A stretch of 53,656 nucleotides of DNA from Gemmatimonadales bacterium UBA2989 (GTDB taxonomy: Bacteria > Gemmatimonadota > Gemmatimonadetes > Longimicrobiales > Gaopeijiaceae), in the NCBI GenBank assembly GCA_002346625.1, contig DEAF01000031.1:1-53656 (forward strand). The letters are read 5' to 3'. This document shows, in pieces, positions 7,930 through 15,959 of this stretch (position 1 is its first letter; the number at the start of each line of letters is the position of its first letter). Both the position numbers and the translations under genes were made by a program. A model generated the notes under the pieces. It saw only the letters and a list, made by a program, of their open reading frames with translations, ran no database searches and was not told the DNA's origin.

Positions 7930-8886
7930 ATGAGACACTTTGCTATGAATGGATTGGCAGTCCTTAGTGTGCTAACACTGATTGCGTGTAGTGACGTTAC
8001 TGATCTGGATGGCCCAAATGGCAGAGAATTACAAAAAGGATCAATGTTGAATCTCGATGTTGCTATGGTCTCCGCAGATGCGTTTATCGAAGATATGACA
8101 GAGTTACAATTTGATTTCAGTGATGTTATAGGTGGTATATTCGCAGAGCCTGGTGATACGGTTCGTGTCCGGCCAAATCCACTCAATCGTGTTCGGGAGA
8201 TGTCTTATTACGACGCCGATGGAAACGAACAAGATACTTATGATGGAATCACGACAGCTTCTGTTAATATCGTGAGTGAAATTAATGGTGAAAGAGCAAG
8301 GGGCAGTTGGTCTAGTTCTGTATCACGGAATAGAGACATCACGATTACAGGACTTGAAGGTAGCGAAGTTACTCGTATAGCGAATGGATTTGGCAGCACT
8401 GCACGATCCCGTAGTTATCATTCTGACGAAAATGGCAGTCGTAGTTATGAGATGTCTGGAACTTCGGTGATCAAAGACGTTGTTCGTGCCGTTCCAGAAG
8501 AAGAGAATAATCCGTTTGTTCGACACAAAAAAGACCTGTATCCATTGTCTGGAACTATAACTAGGGATGTTAATGTGGTTATAGTCAATGGTCCCAATGG
8601 TGATGAGACACATACCAAGCATGTAGTCATTACTTTCAATGGAACTCAATTCGTTACAATGACTGTAGACGGTGAATCTATGGAGGTAGATCTGGCGACA
8701 CGCAAAGGCCGCCATCCTCTCCGGGGACGTGGGGGAAATAGTGCTCCTGACTGTAGACCTAAGGGGCCACCTCCTCCTGGGGCAGGCAATGGGGGTGATC
8801 GTCAACCGCCACCGAATTGTAGACCCAATGGTCCACCTCGACCTCCTGGAGTAGGAGGGAATCGGCCACCGCCTATGCCCAGGTAA
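7930..8886 (+). CDS. Lipoprotein of unknown function with a Pro/Gly-rich tail
   Basis: A 318-residue lipoprotein: hydrophobic N-terminus, lipobox LIAC, cysteine at residue 20. GAGGAG at 7915-7920 is a good ribosome site for ATG 7930. The middle is polar and beta-rich with many Ser, Thr and Arg residues and resembles no family I recognise. The last 45 or so residues are a low-complexity tail with two copies of a 20-22-residue unit built as CRPxGPP..PPP, each with one cysteine (about residues 275 and 297). That tail could be extended and cross-linked or interact with the cell wall, which is inference. The gene ends in a strong terminator. Confidence 0.7.
   Translation: MRHFAMNGLAVLSVLTLIACSDVTDLDGPNGRELQKGSMLNLDVAMVSADAFIEDMTELQFDFSDVIGGIFAEPGDTVRVRPNPLNRVREMSYYDADGNEQDTYDGITTASVNIVSEINGERARGSWSSSVSRNRDITITGLEGSEVTRIANGFGSTARSRSYHSDENGSRSYEMSGTSVIKDVVRAVPEEENNPFVRHKKDLYPLSGTITRDVNVVIVNGPNGDETHTKHVVITFNGTQFVTMTVDGESMEVDLATRKGRHPLRGRGGNSAPDCRPKGPPPPGAGNGGDRQPPPNCRPNGPPRPPGVGGNRPPPMPR
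8751..8880 (+). repeat. Two diverged 66-bp repeats encoding the Pro-rich tail
   Basis: The second copy begins 66 bases after the first (TGTAGACC at 8752 and 8818). Each encodes a Cys-Arg-Pro start and ends in a run of prolines. Confidence 0.6.
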
Positions 8887-8914
8887 TTAGTTAGTCGGTA
8901 AGTTTCTATCGAAA

Positions 8915-8953
8915 CAAAAGCCCTGTGATCACTAAATGATCACAGGGCTTTTG
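8915..8953. terminator. Strong bidirectional rho-independent terminator
   Basis: A perfect 17-base inverted repeat (CAAAAGCCCTGTGATCA and its complement) around the five-base loop CTAAA. Each arm supplies A- and T-runs, so it can end transcripts from both sides: the Pro-rich lipoprotein on the plus strand and the long der-to-yqaA operon on the minus strand. Confidence 0.92.
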
Positions 8954-8969
8954 TTGTAGTTGTTTTTTG

Positions 8970-9578
8970 TCAGACTAGTAATTTTGTAAAGAAAAACCCG
9001 ATGATAATCAAAATGCAGAATAGATATGTAAGACTTTTGAAGTGACGGTCAATGATAGATTTGATAGGAGCCCCGAAGTAGTGTATCAAGCCTGCTACTA
9101 GGAAAAATCTTAATCCACGACTTAAGATGCTGGCCAGAACGAATACTGGGAAATTGATAGCAAAAACACCAGCTGATATTGTGAAAACTTTGTAGGGGAT
9201 CGGCGTTAATCCAGCAACGAACACAGCCCAAAAATTCCAGGTCTCGTAAAGTATTTGTACGTTTGTGAAAGCTTCAGTTGTTATGCCGGGGATATAAGTG
9301 AAAAAGAAGTCTGATACCCCTAGCCAAATTAATGATCCAATTAAATATCCGGCTATTCCTCCTATAACAGAAGCTGTGGTTGCGATGGCAGCAAAAATGA
9401 ATGATCGTGAAGGAGAGCCCAGGCACAGTACTATGAGGAGGGGATCAGTTGGTATTGGGAAAAACGATGATTCTGCAATAGTCAAAATAATGAGAGCGGG
9501 TATTGCGTAGGGAGTGTTTGCCCAATGGAGCACCCAGTCGTAGAGTTTGCGTGTGAATCCTCTCTTATGATTAATCAC
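8970..9578 (-). CDS. YqaA/DedA-like membrane protein (VTT domain)
   Basis: A 202-residue inner-membrane protein with about five hydrophobic segments. ESSFFPIPTDPLL near residues 36-48 and GLTPIPYKVFTISAG in the second half are the two re-entrant motifs of the SNARE-associated/VTT (DedA) family, closest to the YqaA branch. Some family members move undecaprenyl phosphate or phospholipids across the membrane; here that is only a possibility. The start is GTG 9578, six bases after the pcm stop. It is the last gene of the minus-strand operon, before the terminator at 8915-8953. Confidence 0.85.
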   Translation of the reverse strand: MINHKRGFTRKLYDWVLHWANTPYAIPALIILTIAESSFFPIPTDPLLIVLCLGSPSRSFIFAAIATTASVIGGIAGYLIGSLIWLGVSDFFFTYIPGITTEAFTNVQILYETWNFWAVFVAGLTPIPYKVFTISAGVFAINFPVFVLASILSRGLRFFLVAGLIHYFGAPIKSIIDRHFKSLTYLFCILIIIGFFFTKLLV

Positions 9579-9584
9579 GAGGGA

Positions 9585-10274
9585 TCAAGTTCCTGGCTGC
9601 TTAGGGTGTTCTGGAGACCATGCAAATCGACCTAAAAGTGGAACAAAAGCACAGCTATCCAAGATCACTTCCTGGTGGATGTTTTCTTTTTTTCGGTTGA
9701 CTAATATGAGGCTCTGGTTCTCCCTGGAGCCCACGGGTATGATCATTCTCCCCCCTTCTCCTAGTTGATCGATCAGGGCTTGAGGTATAGATGGGGAAGC
9801 AGCAGAGACAATTATGATGTCGAATGGGGAGAATTTTCTCCATCCGATTGTGCCATCTCCTACCATTAGGGCTACGTTTTTTATATTAAAATCATCCAAT
9901 GTTGCCCGTGCTTTAGCTGATAATCCTCTTACTCTATCTACGGAGTAGACGCGATCAGCCGATAGTGCCAATAGGGCTGTCAGGTATCCGCTACCAGTAC
10001 CTATTTCTAACACAGTATCATTAATCGTGGGCTTCAATATTGAAAGATATAGAGCTTGGAGTGAAGGTTGGGATGCTGTTTGTGAATACCCGATGGGTAT
10101 GGGGGTGTCTTCATAAGCTCGTGGCCACATGCTTTGAGGTAAAAATAGGTGTCGGGGAACTCGTTCGAAAAGTTGAAGAATCTCCAAATCTTCTATACCA
10201 CTAGTCCTTATTTTTTCTATGAGTTTTCTTCGATAACCTGAAAATTCAATATCTTCTAGAGGTTTAGTTGCCAT
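9585..10274 (-). CDS. pcm: Protein-L-isoaspartate O-methyltransferase
   Basis: Repairs isoaspartyl residues in aged proteins by methylating them with SAM. The 229-residue length is normal. VPRHLFLP and AYEDTPIPIGYSQTASQP are the family's N-terminal segments, and VLEIGTGSGYLTALLA is the SAM loop near residues 86-101. The ATG at 10274 lies inside the end of surE with a 19-base overlap, and GAGGA about nine bases upstream supports it. The surE-pcm pair is a classic stress-survival neighbourhood. Confidence 0.95.
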   Translation of the reverse strand: MATKPLEDIEFSGYRRKLIEKIRTSGIEDLEILQLFERVPRHLFLPQSMWPRAYEDTPIPIGYSQTASQPSLQALYLSILKPTINDTVLEIGTGSGYLTALLALSADRVYSVDRVRGLSAKARATLDDFNIKNVALMVGDGTIGWRKFSPFDIIIVSAASPSIPQALIDQLGEGGRMIIPVGSRENQSLILVNRKKENIHQEVILDSCAFVPLLGRFAWSPEHPKQPGT

Positions 10275-11005
10275 CCACGCATTTCCTCAAGAAATCTGTA
10301 GTTGGTCATATCAAGATGGAGCGGTGTTACTGAAATATATCCATCTTGTACAGCTCTGAAGTCAGAGTCTGGATCGTTTTTACAAATAATTTCACCGCCA
10401 CCGATCCAATAATATTCTTTACCTGAAGGGTCGGGGGCACGGGTGAGGCTGTCTTTGTATGTCCGATTGCCTAAATTTGTTACTCGTATACCCCTTACAT
10501 CAGAGGGCGTTATCATTGGAAGGTTCACATTGAATAATGTGTTGTCAGGAATAGTGCCTTGGTTTAGTAGATTATTTATAAGTTCTACGATAATAGGTTC
10601 CCACTCTTCCATATTATCGAAATCATCTCCAATGTAAGAAATGGCGATAGATAGTATCCCCACCACGGTAGCTTCCATCGCTGCGGCTACAGTTCCTGAG
10701 TATAGGACGTCTTCACCCAAATTTGGTCCGTGATTAACACCAGAAAGGCAGATATCTGGACGATTTTCGAGTAGTTCGTTTATTGCCAGAATAACGCAAT
10801 CAGTAGGGGTTCCGTCTACTGTCAGAGTATCGTTTTTATAACGTTGGGCCCTTAGGGGCCGATGTAGTGTCAGGGAATGGCTCGCTGCACTTTGTTCCCG
10901 GTCAGGTGCTACGATGGTCACTTGGCCGAAATGACGTGCTGCTGAAGCCATGACGCGGATGCCCGTGGCTGATAGGCCATCATCGTTAGTACAAAGGATT
11001 CGCAT
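10256..11005 (-). CDS. surE: 5'/3'-nucleotidase SurE
   Basis: A metal-dependent nucleoside-monophosphate phosphatase of 249 residues. MRILCTNDDG carries the paired aspartates that bind the metal. APDREQSAAS supplies the active-site serine, and SGVNHGPNLG the asparagine ligand; GTVAAAMEA follows. It is a cytoplasmic enzyme linked to stationary-phase survival. Its ATG shares one base with the merR stop (TAATG), so the two are coupled. Downstream pcm overlaps its end. Confidence 0.96.
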   Translation of the reverse strand: MRILCTNDDGLSATGIRVMASAARHFGQVTIVAPDREQSAASHSLTLHRPLRAQRYKNDTLTVDGTPTDCVILAINELLENRPDICLSGVNHGPNLGEDVLYSGTVAAAMEATVVGILSIAISYIGDDFDNMEEWEPIIVELINNLLNQGTIPDNTLFNVNLPMITPSDVRGIRVTNLGNRTYKDSLTRAPDPSGKEYYWIGGGEIICKNDPDSDFRAVQDGYISVTPLHLDMTNYRFLEEMRGWQLNL

Positions 11006-11376
11006 TAAGATGGAAGCTTAGTTTCCGGTACGATGAGGATTTTTTTAAGGTCATTCAAGTCTTGTTTCATAGATGCCAGGAACTCATGGCTTGCTATTTT
11101 CCCCCTGTCTCCTGCTATGTCACCTTGTTTTTTCATATTTGATAATTTTTGTTGTGCGCCATCGATGGTGAATTTCTTCTCGTACAGTAAATGTTTAACT
11201 AAGAGTATCAGTTCGATGTCTTCTGGGCGGAATACTCTATTTCCAGCACGATTTTTTTTGGGGCGTAAAATCTTGAATTGTGTCTCCCAGTATCTTAAGA
11301 CATGAGGTTTGAGGTCTGTGATCTCGCACACTTCGCCGATAGAGTAATAAGCTTTTTTTACGATGGGTTCTTCCAT
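11005..11376 (-). CDS. Short MerR-family regulator
   Basis: A 123-residue DNA-binding protein. I start at ATG 11376, six bases after AGAGGTG; an upstream in-frame start at 11403 would run into gpsA. Residues of about 8-75 form a MerR winged helix: YSIGEVCEITDLKPHVLRYWE, then the wing with NRAGNRVF. A short coiled helix follows with no cysteine or ligand domain, so no metal sensing is apparent. The gene lies between gpsA and surE, 17 bases after the first and overlapping the second, so it may control this operon. MerR-surE pairs occur in other lineages too. Confidence 0.88.
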   Translation of the reverse strand: MEEPIVKKAYYSIGEVCEITDLKPHVLRYWETQFKILRPKKNRAGNRVFRPEDIELILLVKHLLYEKKFTIDGAQQKLSNMKKQGDIAGDRGKIASHEFLASMKQDLNDLKKILIVPETKLPS

Positions 11377-11393
11377 CAGTACACCTCTGTTTG

Positions 11394-12401
11394 TTAGTGC
11401 CATTCTTCAGGTTTCGGGTCGCGTTCCATGAGATTTTGGAGAGCTTTCCTGGGCTCGGTTCCTAACATTAAGATCCCGTATATTTCTTCGGTAATAGGCA
11501 TTTCTACTTGATAGTGTTTGGCGAGATCGTATACAGCCTTGGTAGTATTGACTCCTTCTGCTACTCCGTTCATATCTTTGAGTATAGATGCAAGGTTTTC
11601 ACCTTGGCCAAGTCTGAGTCCAACACTGCGGTTCCGACTTAAGGATCCCGTGCAAGTTAAAAGGAGATCCCCTATCCCAGCTAATCCAGAAAAAGTTTCT
11701 GGCTTAGCACCCATTGCCATTCCCAATCTACGGATTTCTGCCAGCCCTCTAGTTACAAGAGCTGACATCGTATTACTGCCAAATCCAAGGCCTACTGTCA
11801 CCCCAGCTCCAAGTGCTATAACATTTTTGATTGCCCCAGCCAGTTCTACTCCTATCACGTCATCTCCGATATAAACTCGAAAATAATTAGTCTGGAAGAG
11901 TTCCTGCATTTGTAGTGCAATATTTTGGTGTTGGCTGGCAACAACTACAGCTGTTGGTTCTTCGAGGGCTACTTCTCTGGCAAAGCTAGGCCCCGACAGT
12001 ACACTAAAATTTTTCATGTGAGAAGGTTTGAGGACATTTGATAAAACTTCGTCCATTCGTCTCAGGGAGGAGGCCTCTATTCCTTTGGATGCACTTACGA
12101 CTAGTGCGTCATCGCGCATGTGGGAAACTGCTTTATTCATGATATCCCCTACAAACTGTGAAGGGCTAACTGAGACAACAATCTCAGCATCATTAAGTAC
12201 TTGTGCCATATCAGTTGTGCATTGGAGATTAGAGGGGAGCTTGATGTCACTCAAATAAGTCGAGTTTTCATTAAGGCTTTGTATTTCTTTGGCGACCTGG
12301 GATTCGTATGCCCATAGTTGCACTCCATTCCCTTTTTTAGCTAGAAGAGAGGCCAAGGCTGTCCCCCAGCTTCCCGCACCTACTACCCCTATCTGACTCA
12401 A
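11394..12401 (-). CDS. gpsA: Glycerol-3-phosphate dehydrogenase [NAD(P)+]
   Basis: Reduces dihydroxyacetone phosphate to sn-glycerol 3-phosphate, the backbone for phospholipids. The 335-residue protein begins with the Rossmann loop GAGSWGTALA, has SASKGIE and LSGPSFAREV, and the catalytic lysine in GAIKNVIALGAG. The start is TTG 12401: TTGA holds both this start and the plsY stop, giving a four-base overlap. Its product feeds PlsY, encoded just upstream, so the pair makes the first committed phospholipid precursor. Confidence 0.96.
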   Translation of the reverse strand: MSQIGVVGAGSWGTALASLLAKKGNGVQLWAYESQVAKEIQSLNENSTYLSDIKLPSNLQCTTDMAQVLNDAEIVVSVSPSQFVGDIMNKAVSHMRDDALVVSASKGIEASSLRRMDEVLSNVLKPSHMKNFSVLSGPSFAREVALEEPTAVVVASQHQNIALQMQELFQTNYFRVYIGDDVIGVELAGAIKNVIALGAGVTVGLGFGSNTMSALVTRGLAEIRRLGMAMGAKPETFSGLAGIGDLLLTCTGSLSRNRSVGLRLGQGENLASILKDMNGVAEGVNTTKAVYDLAKHYQVEMPITEEIYGILMLGTEPRKALQNLMERDPKPEEWH

Positions 12402-13036
12402 GGTGAGTGCCCTCCAAATTTGTTGTTGTCGGAATTATTTCTTTGCAGGGCATTTTCCTCGCCACTTAGGATCCTCGTTATGTTTGAGCGATGGGACCAA
12501 ATTACAAAAATGGAAAGGCATATTGTAAACCAAAATACGGCCAGTCTATCCTGGGGTATCGTGAAATAAATTACTGCTGGAATAATTAGGGACGCACTCA
12601 GTGAGCCCAGAGAAGAGGTTTTTGTTTTCATCACTACCGCCAGCCACGTAACAAAACCAGCCAATAGTGCTATGGGAGATATTGCCATAAAGACACCACC
12701 ACTAGTGGCGACACCTTTGCCTCCGTGAAACCTTATCCAAAAAGAGAAAACATGGCCCAATATAGCAGCTCCACCATATGCTAGGGCCCACGTCCAAGAA
12801 GAAGGGTCGCTTTGGATTTGTGGGAAATACCATGTAGGAAGCCATCCTTTCAGTATGTCCACCACTATTACTGGCAGTGCTGCTTTGATTCCGAGTACTC
12901 GGAATGCGTTAGTGCCTCCTAGGTTGCCGCTTCCCTCAGTACGCAAGTCGATTCCGTACACAAATTTTCCTACGACATAGCTCGTAGGAGTTGAGCCTAT
13001 CAGGTAAGAAATCAGGATTAAGAGGTATGTGTTCAA
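12398..13036 (-). CDS. plsY: Acyl-phosphate:glycerol-3-phosphate acyltransferase
   Basis: An inner-membrane enzyme that makes lysophosphatidate from glycerol 3-phosphate and acyl phosphate. The 212 residues contain GSTPTSY, the signature EGSGNLGGTNAFRVLG and FHGGKGVAT, each in a loop between hydrophobic helices. The start is TTG 13036, again within TTGA overlapping the der stop by four bases. The acyl phosphate would come from PlsX, expected upstream of fabH outside this window. Confidence 0.96.
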   Translation of the reverse strand: MNTYLLILISYLIGSTPTSYVVGKFVYGIDLRTEGSGNLGGTNAFRVLGIKAALPVIVVDILKGWLPTWYFPQIQSDPSSWTWALAYGGAAILGHVFSFWIRFHGGKGVATSGGVFMAISPIALLAGFVTWLAVVMKTKTSSLGSLSASLIIPAVIYFTIPQDRLAVFWFTICLSIFVIWSHRSNITRILSGEENALQRNNSDNNKFGGHSP

Positions 13037-14361
13037 GAGGTTTTGTTTTCTTTAAAGCGTATACGGATAGGGGTCCCTATGAATCCCCAGCGATCTCTTA
13101 GGTTATTATGGACATAACGAATGTAGTGGTCGGGGAGGGCCTTAGGGAGATTCGTAAAGAAAATAAAAGTAGGGGGGGCAACTGATACCTGTGTCCCGTA
13201 TCTAATTTTGACCCTACGACCCCTGCTATGTGGTGGTGGCTGGTGAAGTAAAATCCTTTCTAATGCTTCATTGACTTCAGAAGTCGTGATTCTTCTATTC
13301 CTTTCCTTTTGGATTTCGAGAATCATGTCCAGACATTTCCTGACTCTCTGCCCAGATATAGCAGAAGTGAAAATTGTAGGTATCCATTTAAGAAAAGGTG
13401 CTCTATCCTTCAGCTCTTTCTCAAATTCTAATGCGGTTTGGTGATCTTTATCGATCAGGTCCCATTTGTTTACTATTATAATGAGACCAGCGCCTGCTTC
13501 CCAAGCTTGTTCAATGATTTTCAGGTCTTGTACGTGGATTGGTTCAGTTGCGTCCACAAGTACGAGACATACGTCTGCTTCACGCACTACTTTAGCAGTT
13601 CTTAAAGTTGAATAATACTCAATAGACTCTTTGATCCTAGATTGCCTGCGCAACCCGGCTGTGTCCACGAATATTAAAGCCTTGTTGTTGTATCGTAGCT
13701 GAGAGTCTATTGGGTCTCTAGTCGTGCCTGGGATTTCACTCACGACAGAACGTTCTTTTCCGAATAGACGGTTTACGAAACTGGATTTTCCTACATTCGG
13801 CTTTCCAACTACAGCGATACGAATGTTATCTTTTTCTTCCTTTTCTTCTTTATGTTGGTCGGGAAGTTTTGATACTATTAGATCCAATAGATCTCCTGAT
13901 CCTTTTCCTGAAATTGCGCTGACAGGGATAGGATCTCCTATGCCGAGGCTCCAAAAATCAAGATGGTTTTGATCTTCAGGTAAGTTGTCCATTTTATTTA
14001 CAACTAAGAGCACTGGGGATGATCCTTTTCGTAAGATTTCGGCCAAGTGTTTATCTAGAGGGTGAACTCCTGATTTTCCGTCTACAATAAAGATTATCAA
14101 ATCTGCTTCAGCCATAGCTGCGTATGCCTGTTCTTGTATGGCATTATCTAGCTGTTCGTTGCTGCCTTCAGTAACGCCTCCAGTGTCTACTAAGTAAAAA
14201 TGGTGACCAGCCCAGTCGGTCATATGGAAATTACGATCCCGAGTGACACCAGGGCTGTCATCCACTATAGCAACGTGTCCCCCTACTATTCTATTGAATA
14301 GGGTAGATTTCCCCACGTTGGGTCTTCCGAGCACAGCTACTACAGGTGTAATGATACTCAT
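13033..14361 (-). CDS. der: Ribosome-assembly GTPase Der (EngA)
   Basis: An essential GTPase for 50S subunit maturation. The 442-residue protein has two tandem G domains, each with a P-loop (GRPNVGKST near residue 10, GKPNVGKSS near residue 187), a DTGG or DTAGL switch and NKMD or NKWD specificity motifs, then a C-terminal KH-like domain. It starts at ATG 14361 and is the first gene of the minus-strand operon reaching to about 8970. The 126-base region upstream is AT-rich and must hold divergent promoters for der and for the M23 gene, but I cannot place the boxes. Confidence 0.96.
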   Translation of the reverse strand: MSIITPVVAVLGRPNVGKSTLFNRIVGGHVAIVDDSPGVTRDRNFHMTDWAGHHFYLVDTGGVTEGSNEQLDNAIQEQAYAAMAEADLIIFIVDGKSGVHPLDKHLAEILRKGSSPVLLVVNKMDNLPEDQNHLDFWSLGIGDPIPVSAISGKGSGDLLDLIVSKLPDQHKEEKEEKDNIRIAVVGKPNVGKSSFVNRLFGKERSVVSEIPGTTRDPIDSQLRYNNKALIFVDTAGLRRQSRIKESIEYYSTLRTAKVVREADVCLVLVDATEPIHVQDLKIIEQAWEAGAGLIIIVNKWDLIDKDHQTALEFEKELKDRAPFLKWIPTIFTSAISGQRVRKCLDMILEIQKERNRRITTSEVNEALERILLHQPPPHSRGRRVKIRYGTQVSVAPPTFIFFTNLPKALPDHYIRYVHNNLRDRWGFIGTPIRIRFKENKTS

Positions 14362-14487
14362 GCTAGTTTTTCCGATATAATATCAAGACATTTTAAGATA
14401 TCGTATCCAAAGAAAGATAAGCAGATCCTGAAAAAATGCGTAAATTGTGTATAACGATAATTAGATATTTTCTAAAAATTAAATGAT

Positions 14488-15828
14488 ATGAAATATATTT
14501 TTATTGCTAGTATTTTTGGTGCACTGCTCATTTTGTCTTGTGACCAAGTTGATCAAATTAAAAATGAACTTCGTGATCTTACTCCTCACGAATCATATTT
14601 CGAGTCTCTTGGCAAAGCTGGGCTCTCCAATTCCGCTCTGGGTGTATCGTGGGCTGAAGCGGCAGAACGTGCCTTCAAAGAAGCTCCTGCTGTTGGTCTA
14701 CCTTTTGAGGAAGAAGGATTTTTCTCTCCAGAGTCACCGGATGCTAGGAGTTATCTGGTAAGACTCAAGAGGGGCCAACGTCTCTTTGTTGAGATTGAGA
14801 TAGACAACGATAAACCGACTAAATTGTTTGTTGATATCTATCGTATGCAAAGCAATCCAGGGCGCACTCCATTACCTGTCTTGTCTTCGGACTCCGTACA
14901 AGGAATTATGGATTATGTGGCTAGCCGCAGTGCTAATTACTTAGTAAGGCTACAGCCTGAACTTTTAAGAGGTGGACACTACCGTATAGTTCTGGGGGTT
15001 GATGCCTCTATGGTGTTCCCAGTTCAGGATAGAACTACCAGTGCTATCCTGAGTGTGTTTGGTGCCGAGCGGGATGCTGGAAGACGTAGGCATCATGGTG
15101 TGGACATTTTCGCACCAAGGGGTACCCCTGTTCTATCTGCTACTAATGGCCAGGTTACGGAAGTACAGAATACTGATATAGGCGGTAAAATTGTATGGAT
15201 AAGTGATCCTGAAGAAAAGGTTTCTGTTTATTACGCTCATCTAGACAGTCAGGTCGTGTTACCTGGCACCGAAATCAATAGAGGGGCCGTGCTTGGATTT
15301 GTAGGTAATACTGGAAATGCTATAACCACTTCGCCTCATCTTCATTTTGGCATATATCAAAATACAGAAGGTCCAGTAGATCCTTATTTCTATCTCTATA
15401 AGCCTTCTCAGGATCTGGTGTCTGTCTCTGCACCCCTGGATCATTTAGGGTCATCAGTAAGAACTGTTAATGAAGGAATAAGGCTAAGAGATGGGCCAAG
15501 CCGAAGGGCTGCTGTCCTGGATGAAATGGGAGAGCACACTCCTATGCGTGTCATTGCGGCTTCTGGGTCATGGTATCGAGTCCGCCTCTTTGATGGACGG
15601 ATTGGATTTGTAGCGTCTCATCTAATTGAGACTCTGAGTAGTCCTCTTCGTAGTGAAATTGTCTTGGAGGCATCTGTATTGTTGAGCAATCCAAGTGATG
15701 ATTCACCGATCATGGAATCAATAGAAGCAGGTTCGGGGATTTTGGTTTTAGGAGCCTTGGGAGGGTTCCTGTATATTCAGTCTCCCAGAGGAATTAATGG
15801 TTGGTTAGCTATTGATCACGTTTCTTGA
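14488..15828 (+). CDS. M23 (LytM-type) peptidase lipoprotein with SH3 domains
   Basis: A 446-residue lipoprotein (lipobox ILSC, cysteine 18). A beta-rich N-terminal region, which may be pre-peptidase-like, is followed by an M23 domain at about residues 185-300. His202 and Asp206 form HxxxD, and His284 and His286 form HLHFG, so all zinc and catalytic positions are present. A bacterial SH3 domain follows at about residues 325-390, then a weaker second one. It should cut or bind peptidoglycan cross-links in the periplasm. It is divergent from the der-surE-pcm operon; in proteobacteria a LytM lipoprotein (NlpD) often lies beside surE-pcm. Confidence 0.9.
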   Translation: MKYIFIASIFGALLILSCDQVDQIKNELRDLTPHESYFESLGKAGLSNSALGVSWAEAAERAFKEAPAVGLPFEEEGFFSPESPDARSYLVRLKRGQRLFVEIEIDNDKPTKLFVDIYRMQSNPGRTPLPVLSSDSVQGIMDYVASRSANYLVRLQPELLRGGHYRIVLGVDASMVFPVQDRTTSAILSVFGAERDAGRRRHHGVDIFAPRGTPVLSATNGQVTEVQNTDIGGKIVWISDPEEKVSVYYAHLDSQVVLPGTEINRGAVLGFVGNTGNAITTSPHLHFGIYQNTEGPVDPYFYLYKPSQDLVSVSAPLDHLGSSVRTVNEGIRLRDGPSRRAAVLDEMGEHTPMRVIAASGSWYRVRLFDGRIGFVASHLIETLSSPLRSEIVLEASVLLSNPSDDSPIMESIEAGSGILVLGALGGFLYIQSPRGINGWLAIDHVS

Positions 15829-15959
15829 TTCTAAGGTGTTTGCAGTAAGTGTTGGGGATCCCTGATTTCTATTTTGTTCTGATCATTGGTGTGTCGCCCT
15901 ACACTTATATTCTACATACTTTATCTCAAGTTTAGTTTCAAAAATCGTTGTACAAAAGA

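Noticed and set aside
8323..8805. 160-codon antisense frame in the Pro-rich lipoprotein
   Set aside because: No ribosome site or recognisable motif, and the sense frame has a lipobox, ribosome site and terminator.
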